Shown here: piece after piece, positions 53,935 through 62,070 of the stretch
How the letters are laid out: each line of letters opens with the position of its first letter
Position numbering within the stretch: position 1 is the stretch's first letter
NCBI RefSeq assembly: GCF_014205335.1
Contig: NZ_JACHNH010000001.1
Coordinates: 372,001 to 436,000, forward strand
DNA length: 64,000 bases
Direction of reading: 5' to 3'
DNA from: Amorphoplanes digitatis
GTDB lineage: Bacteria; Actinomycetota; Actinomycetes; Mycobacteriales; Micromonosporaceae
Program-made: the position numbers and the translations under genes
The notes under the pieces: model-generated
Seen by the model: only the letters and a program-made list of their open reading frames with translations
What the model was told of the DNA's origin: nothing
Database searches by the model: none

Positions 53935-54957
53935 ATGTGCTCAGATTTCCGGGTGACCGGACTGCCTGCGGGCTGGCGCACCCGCCGCCCCACGCCGGCG
54001 GACGTGCCCGAGATCCTGCGGCTCGCGCACGCGAGCGACATCGCGGCCGTCGGCGAGCCCGACTTCACGGCCGAGGAGGTGCGGGAGGCGCTCACCGCGC
54101 CGCACACCGACCCGTCCCGGGACTGCTGGGTGGCGCTGGACGCCGCCGGAGAGATCGTGGGCTGGGCCTACCCCGGCAACGCCACGGGCGACGACCGCGA
54201 GTTCATCGAGGTGTACGCGTGGCCGGGGCGCGGCGAGCCGGCCCTGCGGTGGCTGCTGGGCCTGCTGCTGGAGCGGGTGGTGGAGCGCGGCCGGGAGTTC
54301 GGACACGACGTGTACACGGTCCGGGCGGGTGCGATACCCACCGAGACGGAGTGGATCGCGGCGCTGACCGAGGCCGGGTTCGGCTTCCTCAAGCAGCACG
54401 CACGCATGATCATGTCGCTGACGGGCGCGCCGGTCACGGCGCCGGAGCCGGCGCCGGGCGTCACGGTCCGGCCGCTGCGCCACGACGACGAGGCCGAGCT
54501 GCGCCGGTTCCACGCCACCATCGAGGAGGCGTTCCGCGACAGCGACCACCGGGAGACGGACTACGAGACCTGGCGGAGCCGGTGCGCGGCCGAGTCGAGC
54601 ATCGCCTGGGACGAGTGGTTCGTCGGCGAGGCCGACGGCGAGTGGGCCGGCGTGCTCCAGTCGTCCGACTCCGGCGCCGAGGAGAACGCGGGCTGGGTGC
54701 GGTCGCTGGCGGTGCTGCGGCCGTACCGTCGGCGGGGTGTCGGTGAGGCGCTCCTGCGCCGGGCCTTCGCGGCCTATGCGGCCAAGGGCCGCGCGACGGC
54801 CGGCCTCGGCGTCGACCTGGCGAATCCGACGCGGGCCGCGCGGCTCTACCGCGCGGTAGGTATGCGCCCGATGTACCAGGCGAACATCTACCAGCGGACC
54901 GTTCAGACCTCGGGCGACGACGTCCGGGTCGGGCGGCCCCGCAGCTCGGCGACGTAG
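53935..54957 (+). CDS. tandem GNAT acetyltransferase
   Basis: 340 residues with two GNAT modules, as in mycothiol synthase MshD-type proteins. The second module has the acetyl-CoA loop LRPYRRRGVGEALLRRAF and a final NPTRAARLYRAVGM; the first module (1-150) is more degenerate. Substrate unknown. The ATG at 53935 or GTG 53953 may be used. Its last 55 bases overlap the 3' end of the converging cyclotransferase gene. Confidence 0.8.
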   Translation: MCSDFRVTGLPAGWRTRRPTPADVPEILRLAHASDIAAVGEPDFTAEEVREALTAPHTDPSRDCWVALDAAGEIVGWAYPGNATGDDREFIEVYAWPGRGEPALRWLLGLLLERVVERGREFGHDVYTVRAGAIPTETEWIAALTEAGFGFLKQHARMIMSLTGAPVTAPEPAPGVTVRPLRHDDEAELRRFHATIEEAFRDSDHRETDYETWRSRCAAESSIAWDEWFVGEADGEWAGVLQSSDSGAEENAGWVRSLAVLRPYRRRGVGEALLRRAFAAYAAKGRATAGLGVDLANPTRAARLYRAVGMRPMYQANIYQRTVQTSGDDVRVGRPRSSAT

Positions 54958-55364
54958 TCGTCCGGCGCGCCGGCCTTCTCGGCCGCGTTCGCGATCTCGG
55001 ACAGGTACCAGGCGGTCGGCATGCCGCCCTCGTAGCCGTCGAAGACGTAGACCCAGGCGCTGAACTCGCCCTCGAGCGTGGAGACACGCACGGTGAGCTT
55101 CTGGTAGGCGCCGGCGGTCACGCCCTCGACCTCGTCGAGCTGCGCGGCGTCCCACGGGTGCACGTCGTAGAGCGAGACGAAGACCCGGTCGCCGGGCGAC
55201 TCCACGATCGTGGTGACCGCGCCCTCCCAGCCCATGTCGCCCTCGCCGGCGAAGGTCAGGCGCCAGCCCTCCACCCACCCGACCCCGACCATGGGCGAGT
55301 GCGGGCAGTAGGCCCGCATACGGGCCGGATCGAGGTTTGAGCCGTACGCGGCGTAGTGACCCAC
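54903..55364 (-). CDS. gamma-glutamylcyclotransferase-like protein
   Basis: 153 residues with the AIG2/GGCT fold: YAAYGSNLDPARM at the N-terminus and the central VSLYDVHPWDAAQLDEVEGV, where the Glu is the usual catalytic position. The reaction may be release of 5-oxoproline from gamma-glutamyl compounds. GTG 55364; TATCGT on the minus strand (complement of 55372-55377) ends 7 bases upstream. The C-terminal 18 codons overlap the GNAT gene. Confidence 0.82.
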   Translation of the reverse strand: MGHYAAYGSNLDPARMRAYCPHSPMVGVGWVEGWRLTFAGEGDMGWEGAVTTIVESPGDRVFVSLYDVHPWDAAQLDEVEGVTAGAYQKLTVRVSTLEGEFSAWVYVFDGYEGGMPTAWYLSEIANAAEKAGAPDDYVAELRGRPTRTSSPEV

Positions 55365-55471
55365 GGCGATGACGATAGCCCGGACGGGCGGTAGTGGAGA
55401 ATACGAGGCGTGCGTGTCGGCACATCAGAGGTACGAAAGCGACAAAACTTAGCAATGGAGGTCGGAGTATC

Positions 55472-56872
55472 GTGAGCCGGATCGTGATCATCGGCGGTGG
55501 GCCGGGCGGGTACGAGGCGGCGCTGGTCGCCGCACAACTCGACGCGGACGTCACCCTCGTCGAGGCCGACGGGGCCGGCGGCGCGTGCGTGCTCTCCGAC
55601 TGCGTCCCCTCGAAGACCTTCATCGCCAGCTCGGAGGTGGTGACCGGCTACCGCCACAACGAGCGGTTCGGTATCCGCTCGGCGGGCCTGTCCGGCGTGA
55701 CGGTCGACGCGAAGGCCGTCAACGACCGGGTCAAGCAGCTCGCGCTGGCGCAGTCCGGCGACATCCAGGCCAAGCTGATCAAGGCGGGCGTGGACGTCGT
55801 CACGGGCCGTGCGCGGCTCGGGGAGGACACTCTCGGTCACACCCACCAGGTCCTGATCACTCCCGTGGGTCGCGCGGGGTACGCCGTGGACGCGGCGACC
55901 GTGCTGATCGCGACCGGTGCGACCCCGCGGGTCCTGCCGACGGCGGTGCCCGACGGTGTGCGCATCCTCGACTGGCGGCAGGTCTACGACCTGGACGAGC
56001 TGCCCTCGCACCTGGTGGTGATCGGTTCGGGCGTCACCGGCGCCGAGTTCGCCAGCGCCTACCTGGCCATGGGGATCAAGGTCACGCTGGTGTCGAGCCG
56101 CGAGCGGGTCATGCCGCACGAGGACGCCGACGCCGCGATGGCCATCGAACGGGTCTTCCGCGAGCGCGGCATGACGATCCTCAACCAGTCCCGGGCCGAC
56201 TCGGTGGTCAACACGGGCGACGGGGTGCTGGTGACGCTCTCCGACGGCCGCACGGTCGAGGGCTCGCACGCCCTGATGGCCGTCGGCGCGGTGCCCAACA
56301 CGGCCGACCTGGGCCTGCGCGAGTACGGCGTCGACGTGGCGAGCGGCGGCTACGTGACCGTCGACCGGGTGTCGCGCACCAACGTGCCGGGCATCTACGC
56401 GGCCGGCGACTGCACCGGCGTGCTGCCGCTGGCCAGCGTCGCCGCCATGCAGGGCCGGATCGCTATCTGGCACGCGATGGGCGAGGCCGTGGCGCCGCTG
56501 CGGCTGCGCACGGTCTCCGCGAACGTCTTCACCGACCCGGAGCTGGCCACCGTCGGCGTCTCACAGAACGACGTCGACGCCGGCAAGGTGCCCGCCCGCC
56601 AGGTGATGCTGCCGCTGACCGGCAACGCCCGGGCGAAGATGGCCGGCCTGCACGACGGTTTCGTCAAGCTCTTCTGCCGCCCGGCCACGGGCCAGATCGT
56701 CGGCGGCGTGGTCGTCGCGCCGAAGGCGAGCGAGCTGATCCTGCCGATAACGATGGCGATCGAGAACAACCTCACCGTGGACCAGCTGGCCCACACGATC
56801 ACCATCTACCCGTCGCTCTCCGGTTCCATCGCCGAGGCGGCCCGGCAGCTGATGCTGCACGACATTCAGTAG
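55472..56872 (+). CDS. lpdA: LpdA-type NAD(P)H-quinone dehydrogenase (flavoprotein disulfide reductase family)
   Basis: 466 residues. FAD site IVIIGGGPGGYEAA, the redox segment GGACVLSDCVPSK, NAD site VIGSGVTGAEFAS and a dimerisation domain. The C-terminal His-Pro-x(4)-Glu of true lipoamide dehydrogenases is absent: the aligned segment is TIYPSLSGSIAEAAR, with Tyr for His. That fits LpdA-like enzymes that reduce quinones rather than lipoamide. GTG 55472 has GGAG 7 bases upstream. A six-codon ORF (ATG 55455) ends on its start (GTGA). Confidence 0.88.
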   Translation: MSRIVIIGGGPGGYEAALVAAQLDADVTLVEADGAGGACVLSDCVPSKTFIASSEVVTGYRHNERFGIRSAGLSGVTVDAKAVNDRVKQLALAQSGDIQAKLIKAGVDVVTGRARLGEDTLGHTHQVLITPVGRAGYAVDAATVLIATGATPRVLPTAVPDGVRILDWRQVYDLDELPSHLVVIGSGVTGAEFASAYLAMGIKVTLVSSRERVMPHEDADAAMAIERVFRERGMTILNQSRADSVVNTGDGVLVTLSDGRTVEGSHALMAVGAVPNTADLGLREYGVDVASGGYVTVDRVSRTNVPGIYAAGDCTGVLPLASVAAMQGRIAIWHAMGEAVAPLRLRTVSANVFTDPELATVGVSQNDVDAGKVPARQVMLPLTGNARAKMAGLHDGFVKLFCRPATGQIVGGVVVAPKASELILPITMAIENNLTVDQLAHTITIYPSLSGSIAEAARQLMLHDIQ

Positions 56873-56884
56873 CGGCCCGGTGGT

Positions 56885-56909
56885 CCCGGATCCGCGCCGC
56901 GGATCCGGG
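56885..56909. terminator. bidirectional terminator between lpdA and DedA genes
   Basis: CCCGGATCCGC pairs perfectly with GCGGATCCGGG around loop GCC, in the 40-bp gap between converging genes. Confidence 0.75.
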
Positions 56910-56912
56910 GCC

Positions 56913-57629
56913 TCAGCTGCGGGCGCCGGCCGGGTGGTCGTCGGTCGCCTCGCCGCCGGACTCGTCGGCGAGGCGCAGGGCCTCGGCCTCCTTACGCCCG
57001 CCGAACAGCGCCAGGATCCAGCCCGCGGTGCCGAAGATGACCGCCGCCGTGGCGGCGATGGAGAACAGGCGCCAGGCCGACTGGGTCACCGCGGTGCCGC
57101 CGACGTGCCCGACCAGGCCGCCGTACGTGGCCCAGCCCAGCGCCGCGGCACCGTCGTAGATCACCCAGAGCTTGATCGGGTAGCCGCTGCGCCCGGCGTT
57201 GTAGCCGGCCGCCATCCGCCCGCCGGGAACGAAGCGGCAGAGCAGGATCACCAGCGGGCCGGGCCGGCGCAGGCCGCGGGTGAACCGCACGGCCGCGCGC
57301 TTGGTCTTCGAGTCCGGCTTCTCGACCTGCTCGTTCCTGGGCGCGAAGCGCTGCCGCAGGGCGGTCAGGCGCCCGCTGAACCAGTGGCCGCCCGTCTGGC
57401 CCGCCGTGCGGCCCAGCACGAAGGCGATGGAGTCGCCGGTGAACATGCCCAGCGCGCCGACCGCGATGACCAGCGGCAGGCTCAGGTTGCCGTAGACGGT
57501 GAGCGCGCCGGACGTGATCATGATGGCCTGGATCGGCACGACCGGGATCATCGCGTCGATCGCCAGGAACCCGAAAAGAGCAAGGTAGGCCCACGCCGGT
57601 GTCGCCACTACGGTCAACAAATCGGTCAT
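56913..57629 (-). CDS. DedA family membrane protein
   Basis: 238 residues, five or six membrane segments. The DedA signature is visible: PVVPIQAIMITSGAL, GDSIAFVLGRTAGQ and CRFVPGGRMAAGYNAG. DedA proteins are now linked to lipid-carrier (undecaprenyl phosphate) flipping and membrane homeostasis. The C-terminal 30 residues are polar. ATG 57629. Confidence 0.9.
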   Translation of the reverse strand: MTDLLTVVATPAWAYLALFGFLAIDAMIPVVPIQAIMITSGALTVYGNLSLPLVIAVGALGMFTGDSIAFVLGRTAGQTGGHWFSGRLTALRQRFAPRNEQVEKPDSKTKRAAVRFTRGLRRPGPLVILLCRFVPGGRMAAGYNAGRSGYPIKLWVIYDGAAALGWATYGGLVGHVGGTAVTQSAWRLFSIAATAAVIFGTAGWILALFGGRKEAEALRLADESGGEATDDHPAGARS

Positions 57630-57989
57630 CGGTCGGCCACCTCGCGGCTGTCACGCACACGGCATTGTCCCTGTGCGCCCCTGAGAATGAGCTGAGTCCA
57701 GGATGCGCTCTGATCAGGCCCAGGTAACGGTGATGCCCGACACGGTACGTGTTGAACGATCCCGCCGTTGGCCTTTATGCGGGCAACGGCGATCCCCGAC
57801 GGTGTAGACCCGGATCGGGCGCTTCTGATGGGGGCCGCGCACGCGTACCGTGGGGGCCAGTCCCCGATACGCCGGGTCCCCCGTTCCCGGTGTCTCGGGC
57901 GAGCGGCGCCCGCCCGGCCTCGTGCCGGGTGTGTAGCGCCCGGGCCGTCGGTAGGTCCCGTACCGGCGGCCCGCCTCATGCCGGCGCCT

Positions 57990-58040
57990 GATCGCGCTGC
58001 TGCACCGATCGCGCTGTTGTACCGATCGCTCTGTTGCGCC
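57990..58040. repeat. three tandem 17-bp repeats
   Basis: Copies start at 57990, 58007 and 58024. Consensus GATCGCGCTGTTGYACC; copy 2 differs from copy 1 at two positions and copy 3 from copy 2 at three. They lie 58-109 bp before the ATP-grasp start codon and could be a regulator-binding array. Confidence 0.75.
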
Positions 58041-58086
58041 GTGAAAAGGCCGTGACCGGTGTTACCCGCGCGCAACGAGTCGCCCG

Positions 58087-58092
58087 TAGTGT
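58087..58092 (+). promoter_or_regulatory. predicted -10 of the ATP-grasp operon
   Basis: TAGTGT ends 6 bases before ATG 58099; no ribosome site. Confidence 0.4.
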
Positions 58093-58098
58093 CAGGCC

Positions 58099-59682
58099 AT
58101 GGCGGATCTTTTCGAGGAGTACCGCCTCGGCCCCGGCTGGGACGAGATGTTCGGCGAGCTCGGCATGCCTCGGGAGACCTACGAGGCCCTGCACGCGACG
58201 CTGCAACCGCTGTCGAGCGCTGAGCTGGGCGTTCGGGCCGAGGTGCTGGCACGGGCGTTCCTGGACCAGGGCATCACGTTCGCGCTCAAGGGCGTCGAGC
58301 GGCCCTTCCCGCTGGACATCGTGCCGCGGATCATCGCCGCCGCCGAGTGGCGCAAGGTCGAGCTGGGCGTCGCGCAGCGGATCCGCGCCCTGGAGGCCTT
58401 CCTCGCCGACGTGTACGGCGCCGGCCAGGTCCTCGCGGACGGCGTCGTGCCCCGGCGCATCATCGCCACCAGCGCACACTTCCTGCGTGCCGCGGCGGGC
58501 ATCAACCCGCCGAACGGCGTCCGGATCCACGTCGCCGGCGTCGACCTGATCCGGGACGAGCAGGGCAGGTTCCGGGTGCTCGAGGACAACGTGCGGATAC
58601 CGTCCGGCGTCAGCTACGTCATGGAGAACCGCCGGGCGATGGCCCAGGTGCTGCCGGAGGTCTTCGCCGCCACCAAGATCCGTCCAGTCGAGGCCTATCC
58701 GGCGATGCTGCTGCGCGCGCTGCGGGCCGCCGCGCCGGTCGGCATCGGCAATCCGACCGTCGTGGTGCTCAGCCCCGGCGTATACAACTCGGCGTACTTC
58801 GAGCATGCGCTGATCGCCCGCGAGATGGGCGTCGAGCTGGTCGAGGGCCGCGACCTGGTCTGCGTCGGCAACCAGGTGGCGATGCGCACGACCGCGGGCG
58901 AGCAGCGGGTCGACGTCATCTACCGGCGCATCGACGACGATTTCCTTGACCCGGTGCACTTCCGGGCCGACTCGGTGATCGGCGTGGCCGGGCTGCTCAA
59001 CGCGGCCCGCGCGGGCCGGGTCACCATCGCCAACGCGGTCGGCAACGGCGTCGCCGACGACAAGCTCCTCTACACGTACGTGCCGGATCTCATCCGGTAC
59101 TACCTCGACGAGGAGCCGCTGCTGCCCAACGTGGACACCTACCGGCTGGACGAGCCCGGCGTGCTGGACCACGTGCTGCCGCGCGTGGGCGAGCTGGTGC
59201 TCAAGCCGGTCGACGGCGCCGGCGGCGCGGGCATCGTGATCGGCTCGCAGGCCACCGAGGCGGAGCTCGCCGCGGTGACCGCGAAGATCGTGGCCGATCC
59301 GCGTGGCTGGATCGCCCAGCGCGAGGTGAAGCTCTCCATGGTGCCGACGCTGATCGGCAACCGGTTGCGCGGGCGCCACGTCGACCTGCGGCCGTTCGCG
59401 GTCAACGACGGCGACCGGATCTGGGTGCTGCCCGGCGGCCTGACCCGGGTCGCGCTGCCGGAGGGTGCCCTGGTCGTGAACTCCAGCCAGGGCGGCGGCT
59501 CCAAGGACACCTGGGTGCTCGCCGACGCCGACGACCCGTCGCCGTTCCAGGTGCCGCACCCGCCCGCCGAACCGGCACGGCCGCCCGCGGCCGGCAGCCC
59601 GGACCCGGGCCCCGGCGCCGGCATTGGCGAGTCGCAGCAACAGCAACAACAGCAGCAACAGCAGGGAGGGCCGCGGTGCTGA
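58099..59682 (+). CDS. circularly permuted ATP-grasp type 2 protein
   Basis: 527 residues (DUF404/DUF407 type). VRIHVAGVDLIRDEQGRFRVLEDNVRIPSGVSYVMENR, VDVIYRRIDDDFLDP and LVLKPVDGAGGAGIVIG are the permuted ATP-grasp motifs; an amide- or peptide-bond ligase activity is expected. The C-terminal 50 residues are Pro-rich and end in ten Gln from mixed CAG/CAA codons (59635-59664), which may vary in length between strains. The stop overlaps the next start by 7 bases. Partner of the alpha-E and transglutaminase genes in a widespread three-gene set. Confidence 0.9.
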   Translation: MADLFEEYRLGPGWDEMFGELGMPRETYEALHATLQPLSSAELGVRAEVLARAFLDQGITFALKGVERPFPLDIVPRIIAAAEWRKVELGVAQRIRALEAFLADVYGAGQVLADGVVPRRIIATSAHFLRAAAGINPPNGVRIHVAGVDLIRDEQGRFRVLEDNVRIPSGVSYVMENRRAMAQVLPEVFAATKIRPVEAYPAMLLRALRAAAPVGIGNPTVVVLSPGVYNSAYFEHALIAREMGVELVEGRDLVCVGNQVAMRTTAGEQRVDVIYRRIDDDFLDPVHFRADSVIGVAGLLNAARAGRVTIANAVGNGVADDKLLYTYVPDLIRYYLDEEPLLPNVDTYRLDEPGVLDHVLPRVGELVLKPVDGAGGAGIVIGSQATEAELAAVTAKIVADPRGWIAQREVKLSMVPTLIGNRLRGRHVDLRPFAVNDGDRIWVLPGGLTRVALPEGALVVNSSQGGGSKDTWVLADADDPSPFQVPHPPAEPARPPAAGSPDPGPGAGIGESQQQQQQQQQQGGPRC

Positions 59683-60611
59683 GCCGGATCGCCGAGTCGC
59701 TCTACTGGATCGGCCGGTACGTCGAGCGGGCCGAGGACACCGCCCGCATCCTCGACGTGCACCTCCAGCGCATCCTGGCCGACCCGTGGACGAGCGAGGA
59801 TCAGGCCTGCCGCTCGCTGCTCGCGGTCATGGGCATGCCGATCGAGGACCAGCCGTTCACCTCCGCCCGGGTGGTCGGCCTGCTCGGCCTCGACGAGCGC
59901 AGCCCGAGCTCGGTGGTCGGCGCGCTGGCGGCGGCGCGGGAGAACGCCCGCGGCGCCCGCGAGACGGTCTCCTCGGAGATGTGGGAGTGCCTCAACTCGA
60001 CCTGGCACGGCCTGCCCAACGCCCGGCGCCGGGTGGAGCAGCAGGGTGTGCACTCGTTCTTTCGCTGGGTGCGCGAGCGGTGTGCGGTGATGGCGGGGCT
60101 GACCGACGCCACCATGAGCCGCGACGAGGGCTGGCTGTTCCTGGTGCTGGGCCGCAACGTCGAGCGGGTGGACATGACGGCCCGGCTGCTGCGTACGCAC
60201 GAACGGGCCGGCGGGAGCATTCCGTCCTGGCTGACGCTGCTGCGTTCCAGCGGGGCGTGGGAGACGTTCCTGCGCACGTACCGTGGCTCCCTGGATGATC
60301 GCCACGCGGCGGAGTTCCTGCTGCTGGACCGGCTCTTTCCCCGCTCGGTCTTCGCGGCACTCTCGACGGCCGAGTCCTGCCTGACCGACCTGGAGCCGGA
60401 CCCGGGCCGCGCGGGCGTGGCGACGGACGCGCAGCGGATCGTCGGCCGGGCCCGCACCAACCTGGAGTTCCGCGGCGCGGACGAGCTGATCGACGACCTG
60501 TCACCGGTGCTGGCCAGCCTGGAGAAGACCTGCTCCCAGGTGAACGAGGCGGTGTCCCGCCGCTATTTCCGCCAGACTACGGCGGTCAATTGGGTGCGAG
60601 GAGCGGCATGA
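59676..60611 (+). CDS. alpha-E (DUF403) protein
   Basis: 311 residues, all-helical. LSRIAESLYWIGRYVERAEDTARILD at the start is the family signature; RCAVMAGLTDATMSRDEGWLFLVLGRNVERVDMTARLL follows. Almost always found beside a circularly permuted ATP-grasp and a transglutaminase-like protein, as here; probably a structural partner in a peptide-forming or -modifying system of unknown product. GTG 59676 overlaps the upstream gene; its TGA overlaps the ATG of a 26-codon mini-ORF. Confidence 0.9.
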   Translation: MLSRIAESLYWIGRYVERAEDTARILDVHLQRILADPWTSEDQACRSLLAVMGMPIEDQPFTSARVVGLLGLDERSPSSVVGALAAARENARGARETVSSEMWECLNSTWHGLPNARRRVEQQGVHSFFRWVRERCAVMAGLTDATMSRDEGWLFLVLGRNVERVDMTARLLRTHERAGGSIPSWLTLLRSSGAWETFLRTYRGSLDDRHAAEFLLLDRLFPRSVFAALSTAESCLTDLEPDPGRAGVATDAQRIVGRARTNLEFRGADELIDDLSPVLASLEKTCSQVNEAVSRRYFRQTTAVNWVRGAA

Positions 60612-60691
60612 GCGAGCTTGCGAGCGAATCATCGGCTCAGGTTGAAACTCATGTCGTCGCCGAAGCGCCAGCGGAGGGGACGGCATGAGCG
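60604..60691 (+). repeat. 77-bp inserted unit bounded by 11-bp direct repeats
   Basis: CGGCATGAGCG occurs at 60604-60614 and again at 60681-60691, 77 bp apart. Deleting one unit would put the alpha-E stop directly on the transglutaminase ATG (ATGA). The unit carries its own ribosome site, GGAGGGG (60673-60679). It looks like a small mobile or duplicated element that entered an operon junction. Confidence 0.65.
60608..60688 (+). CDS. 26-residue mini-ORF linking alpha-E and transglutaminase genes
   Basis: ATG 60608 overlaps the alpha-E TGA; its own TGA (60686-60688) overlaps the transglutaminase ATG at 60685. AGGAG lies 6 bases upstream. The product starts MSELASESSAQVETHVV and is hydrophilic with no known domain. 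It may matter only as a translational bridge across the inserted 77 bp. Confidence 0.45.
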   Translation: MSELASESSAQVETHVVAEAPAEGTA

Positions 60692-61557
60692 GGCCGTTGG
60701 TGGATAGCTGGCGGCTGAAGATTCAGCACAAGAGTGGGTTCGACTATGCCGGGCCGGTGTCGTCGTCCTACAACGAGGCGCGGATGTGGCCGCGTAACGA
60801 GAGTCACCAGGCGGTGCTGGATGCGCGCGTGGAGGTGTGGCCGCCGGCGCGCACCTATCGCTACGAGGACTACTGGGGCACGGTCGTCACGGCGTTCGAC
60901 GTGCACGCGAAGCACGAGGCGCTGACCGTGACGGCGACGTCCACGGTGGAGACCCTGCCGCCGGGCGACCTGATCGAGCAGGGCGAGGGCGCCGCCTGGG
61001 ACGAGCTCGAGATGCCGGAGAACGTGGACCGCTGGTACGAACTGCTGGTCGCGTCGAAGCGGACGGTCCTGGACGCCGAGCTCGCCGGGATCGCGGCGGA
61101 TATCCGGGGCGCGCACGGCACGCCGCACGCCGCGGCGCTGGCCGTCTGCGAGTTCGTCCGTGGCGAGGTCGCCTACCAGCCGGGCGCGACCGGCGTGCAG
61201 AGCGACGCGTTGCACGCGTGGGCGCAGCGCAAGGGCGTCTGCCAGGACATCAGCCACCTGACGGTCGGTCTGCTGCGGGAGATGGGTCTGCCGGCCCGGT
61301 ACGTGTCGGGCTACCTGCACCCGTCGCCGGCGGCGGCGATCGGCGACAGCGTGGTGGGCCAGAGCCACGCCTGGGTCGAGTGGTGGGTCGGCCGCTGGAC
61401 GGCCTTCGACCCGACGAACGGCGTGCCGGTCGGCGAGCGGCACGTCGTGGTCGGCCGGGGCCGCGAGTACGGCGACGTGCCGCCGCTCAAGGGCGTCTAC
61501 GCGGGCCCGCAGAGTACGGGCCAGGGCGTCGAGGTGACGATCACCCGGCTGCGCTGA
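60685..61557 (+). CDS. transglutaminase-like family protein
   Basis: 290 residues. N-terminal beta domain (KIQHKSGFDYAGPVSSSYNEARMWP) then a papain-like transglutaminase core with the triad in view: Cys in KGVCQDISH (about residue 189), His in SHAWVEWWV (about 230) and Asp in AFDPTNG (about 244). Expected to form, cleave or edit peptide/isopeptide bonds, with the ATP-grasp protein as partner. GGAGGGG precedes ATG 60685. The last 17 bases overlap the converging DoxX gene. Confidence 0.9.
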   Translation: MSGPLVDSWRLKIQHKSGFDYAGPVSSSYNEARMWPRNESHQAVLDARVEVWPPARTYRYEDYWGTVVTAFDVHAKHEALTVTATSTVETLPPGDLIEQGEGAAWDELEMPENVDRWYELLVASKRTVLDAELAGIAADIRGAHGTPHAAALAVCEFVRGEVAYQPGATGVQSDALHAWAQRKGVCQDISHLTVGLLREMGLPARYVSGYLHPSPAAAIGDSVVGQSHAWVEWWVGRWTAFDPTNGVPVGERHVVVGRGREYGDVPPLKGVYAGPQSTGQGVEVTITRLR

Positions 61558-61993
61558 GTGCGATCGTCAGCGCCGCACCGATGTAGAGGAGCTGCACCGC
61601 GGTGCGCAGGGGCAGCGGGGTGGCCGGCTTCCCGCCGAGCGTGACCCGGTGCCGGGCCGCGTGGACGTTGGCCGGGAACATGACCACCATCAGCAGCGCG
61701 AGGCACGCCGCCGCGAGCCGGTAGGTGGTCGGCAGCAGCAGGCCGGCCGCGCCGGCGAGCTCCAGCACGCCCGTCGCCGTGACCAGCAGGTCCGGGCGGG
61801 GCAGCCGGGGCGGAACCATGGCGATCAGGTCCGCGCGGCGGCCGAGCCCGAAGTGCGCGAGCCCGGTCAGCACGAACATCAGGGCGAGCCCGGTGCGTAG
61901 GGCGGGCAGCCATCCGTCCAGGGCGTCGACGCCGAGCAGTCCGAGCAGGCGGGCGAGGCCGGTGCCGCCGACGAGGGTGATCAGGGGTGCCAT
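61541..61993 (-). CDS. DoxX family membrane protein
   Basis: 150 residues, four membrane segments: LRTGLALMFVLTGLAHFGLG, LLVTATGVLELAGAAGLLL, LAAACLALLMVVMFPANVHAA and a final AVQLLYIGAALTIAL. Family function is mostly unknown; some members take part in thiol/oxidative-stress responses. It is divergent from a TetR gene with a palindromic operator between them, so it is the likely target of that regulator. Confidence 0.85.
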   Translation of the reverse strand: MAPLITLVGGTGLARLLGLLGVDALDGWLPALRTGLALMFVLTGLAHFGLGRRADLIAMVPPRLPRPDLLVTATGVLELAGAAGLLLPTTYRLAAACLALLMVVMFPANVHAARHRVTLGGKPATPLPLRTAVQLLYIGAALTIALSAAG

Positions 61994-62008
61994 CTGGGGT
62001 CCTCCAAA

Positions 62009-62023
62009 CTTGTCACTGACAAG
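62009..62023. promoter_or_regulatory. TetR operator, perfect palindrome
   Basis: CTTGTCACTGACAAG is a perfect 7-1-7 palindrome, 16 bp before the DoxX start. The tetR promoter lies on its other side. Confidence 0.75.
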
Positions 62024-62042
62024 ATGCGCCTCGGATCGCTAT

Positions 62043-62057
62043 CTTGTCAATGGAAAG
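62043..62057. promoter_or_regulatory. second, imperfect TetR operator
   Basis: CTTGTCAATGGAAAG repeats the left half-site of the upstream palindrome 34 bp further on and keeps part of the right half. It directly precedes TATGCT, the probable -10 of tetR. Confidence 0.6.
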
Positions 62058-62058
62058 A

Positions 62059-62064
62059 TATGCT
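62059..62064 (+). promoter_or_regulatory. predicted -10 of the second tetR gene
   Basis: TATGCT ends 6 bases before ATG 62071 and adjoins the imperfect operator. Confidence 0.45.
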
Positions 62065-62070
62065 GGCCAC

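Larger units (their letters stand above)
57630..58098. other. 469-bp gap without a convincing gene
   Basis: No open frame here has actinobacterial codon bias on either strand. Contents: several short GC-rich dyads (for example CCCGGC/GCCGGG near 57912-57930), a three-copy 17-bp tandem repeat (57990-58040) and TAGTGT (58087-58092) before the next start. Probably the regulatory region of the ATP-grasp operon. Confidence 0.5.
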
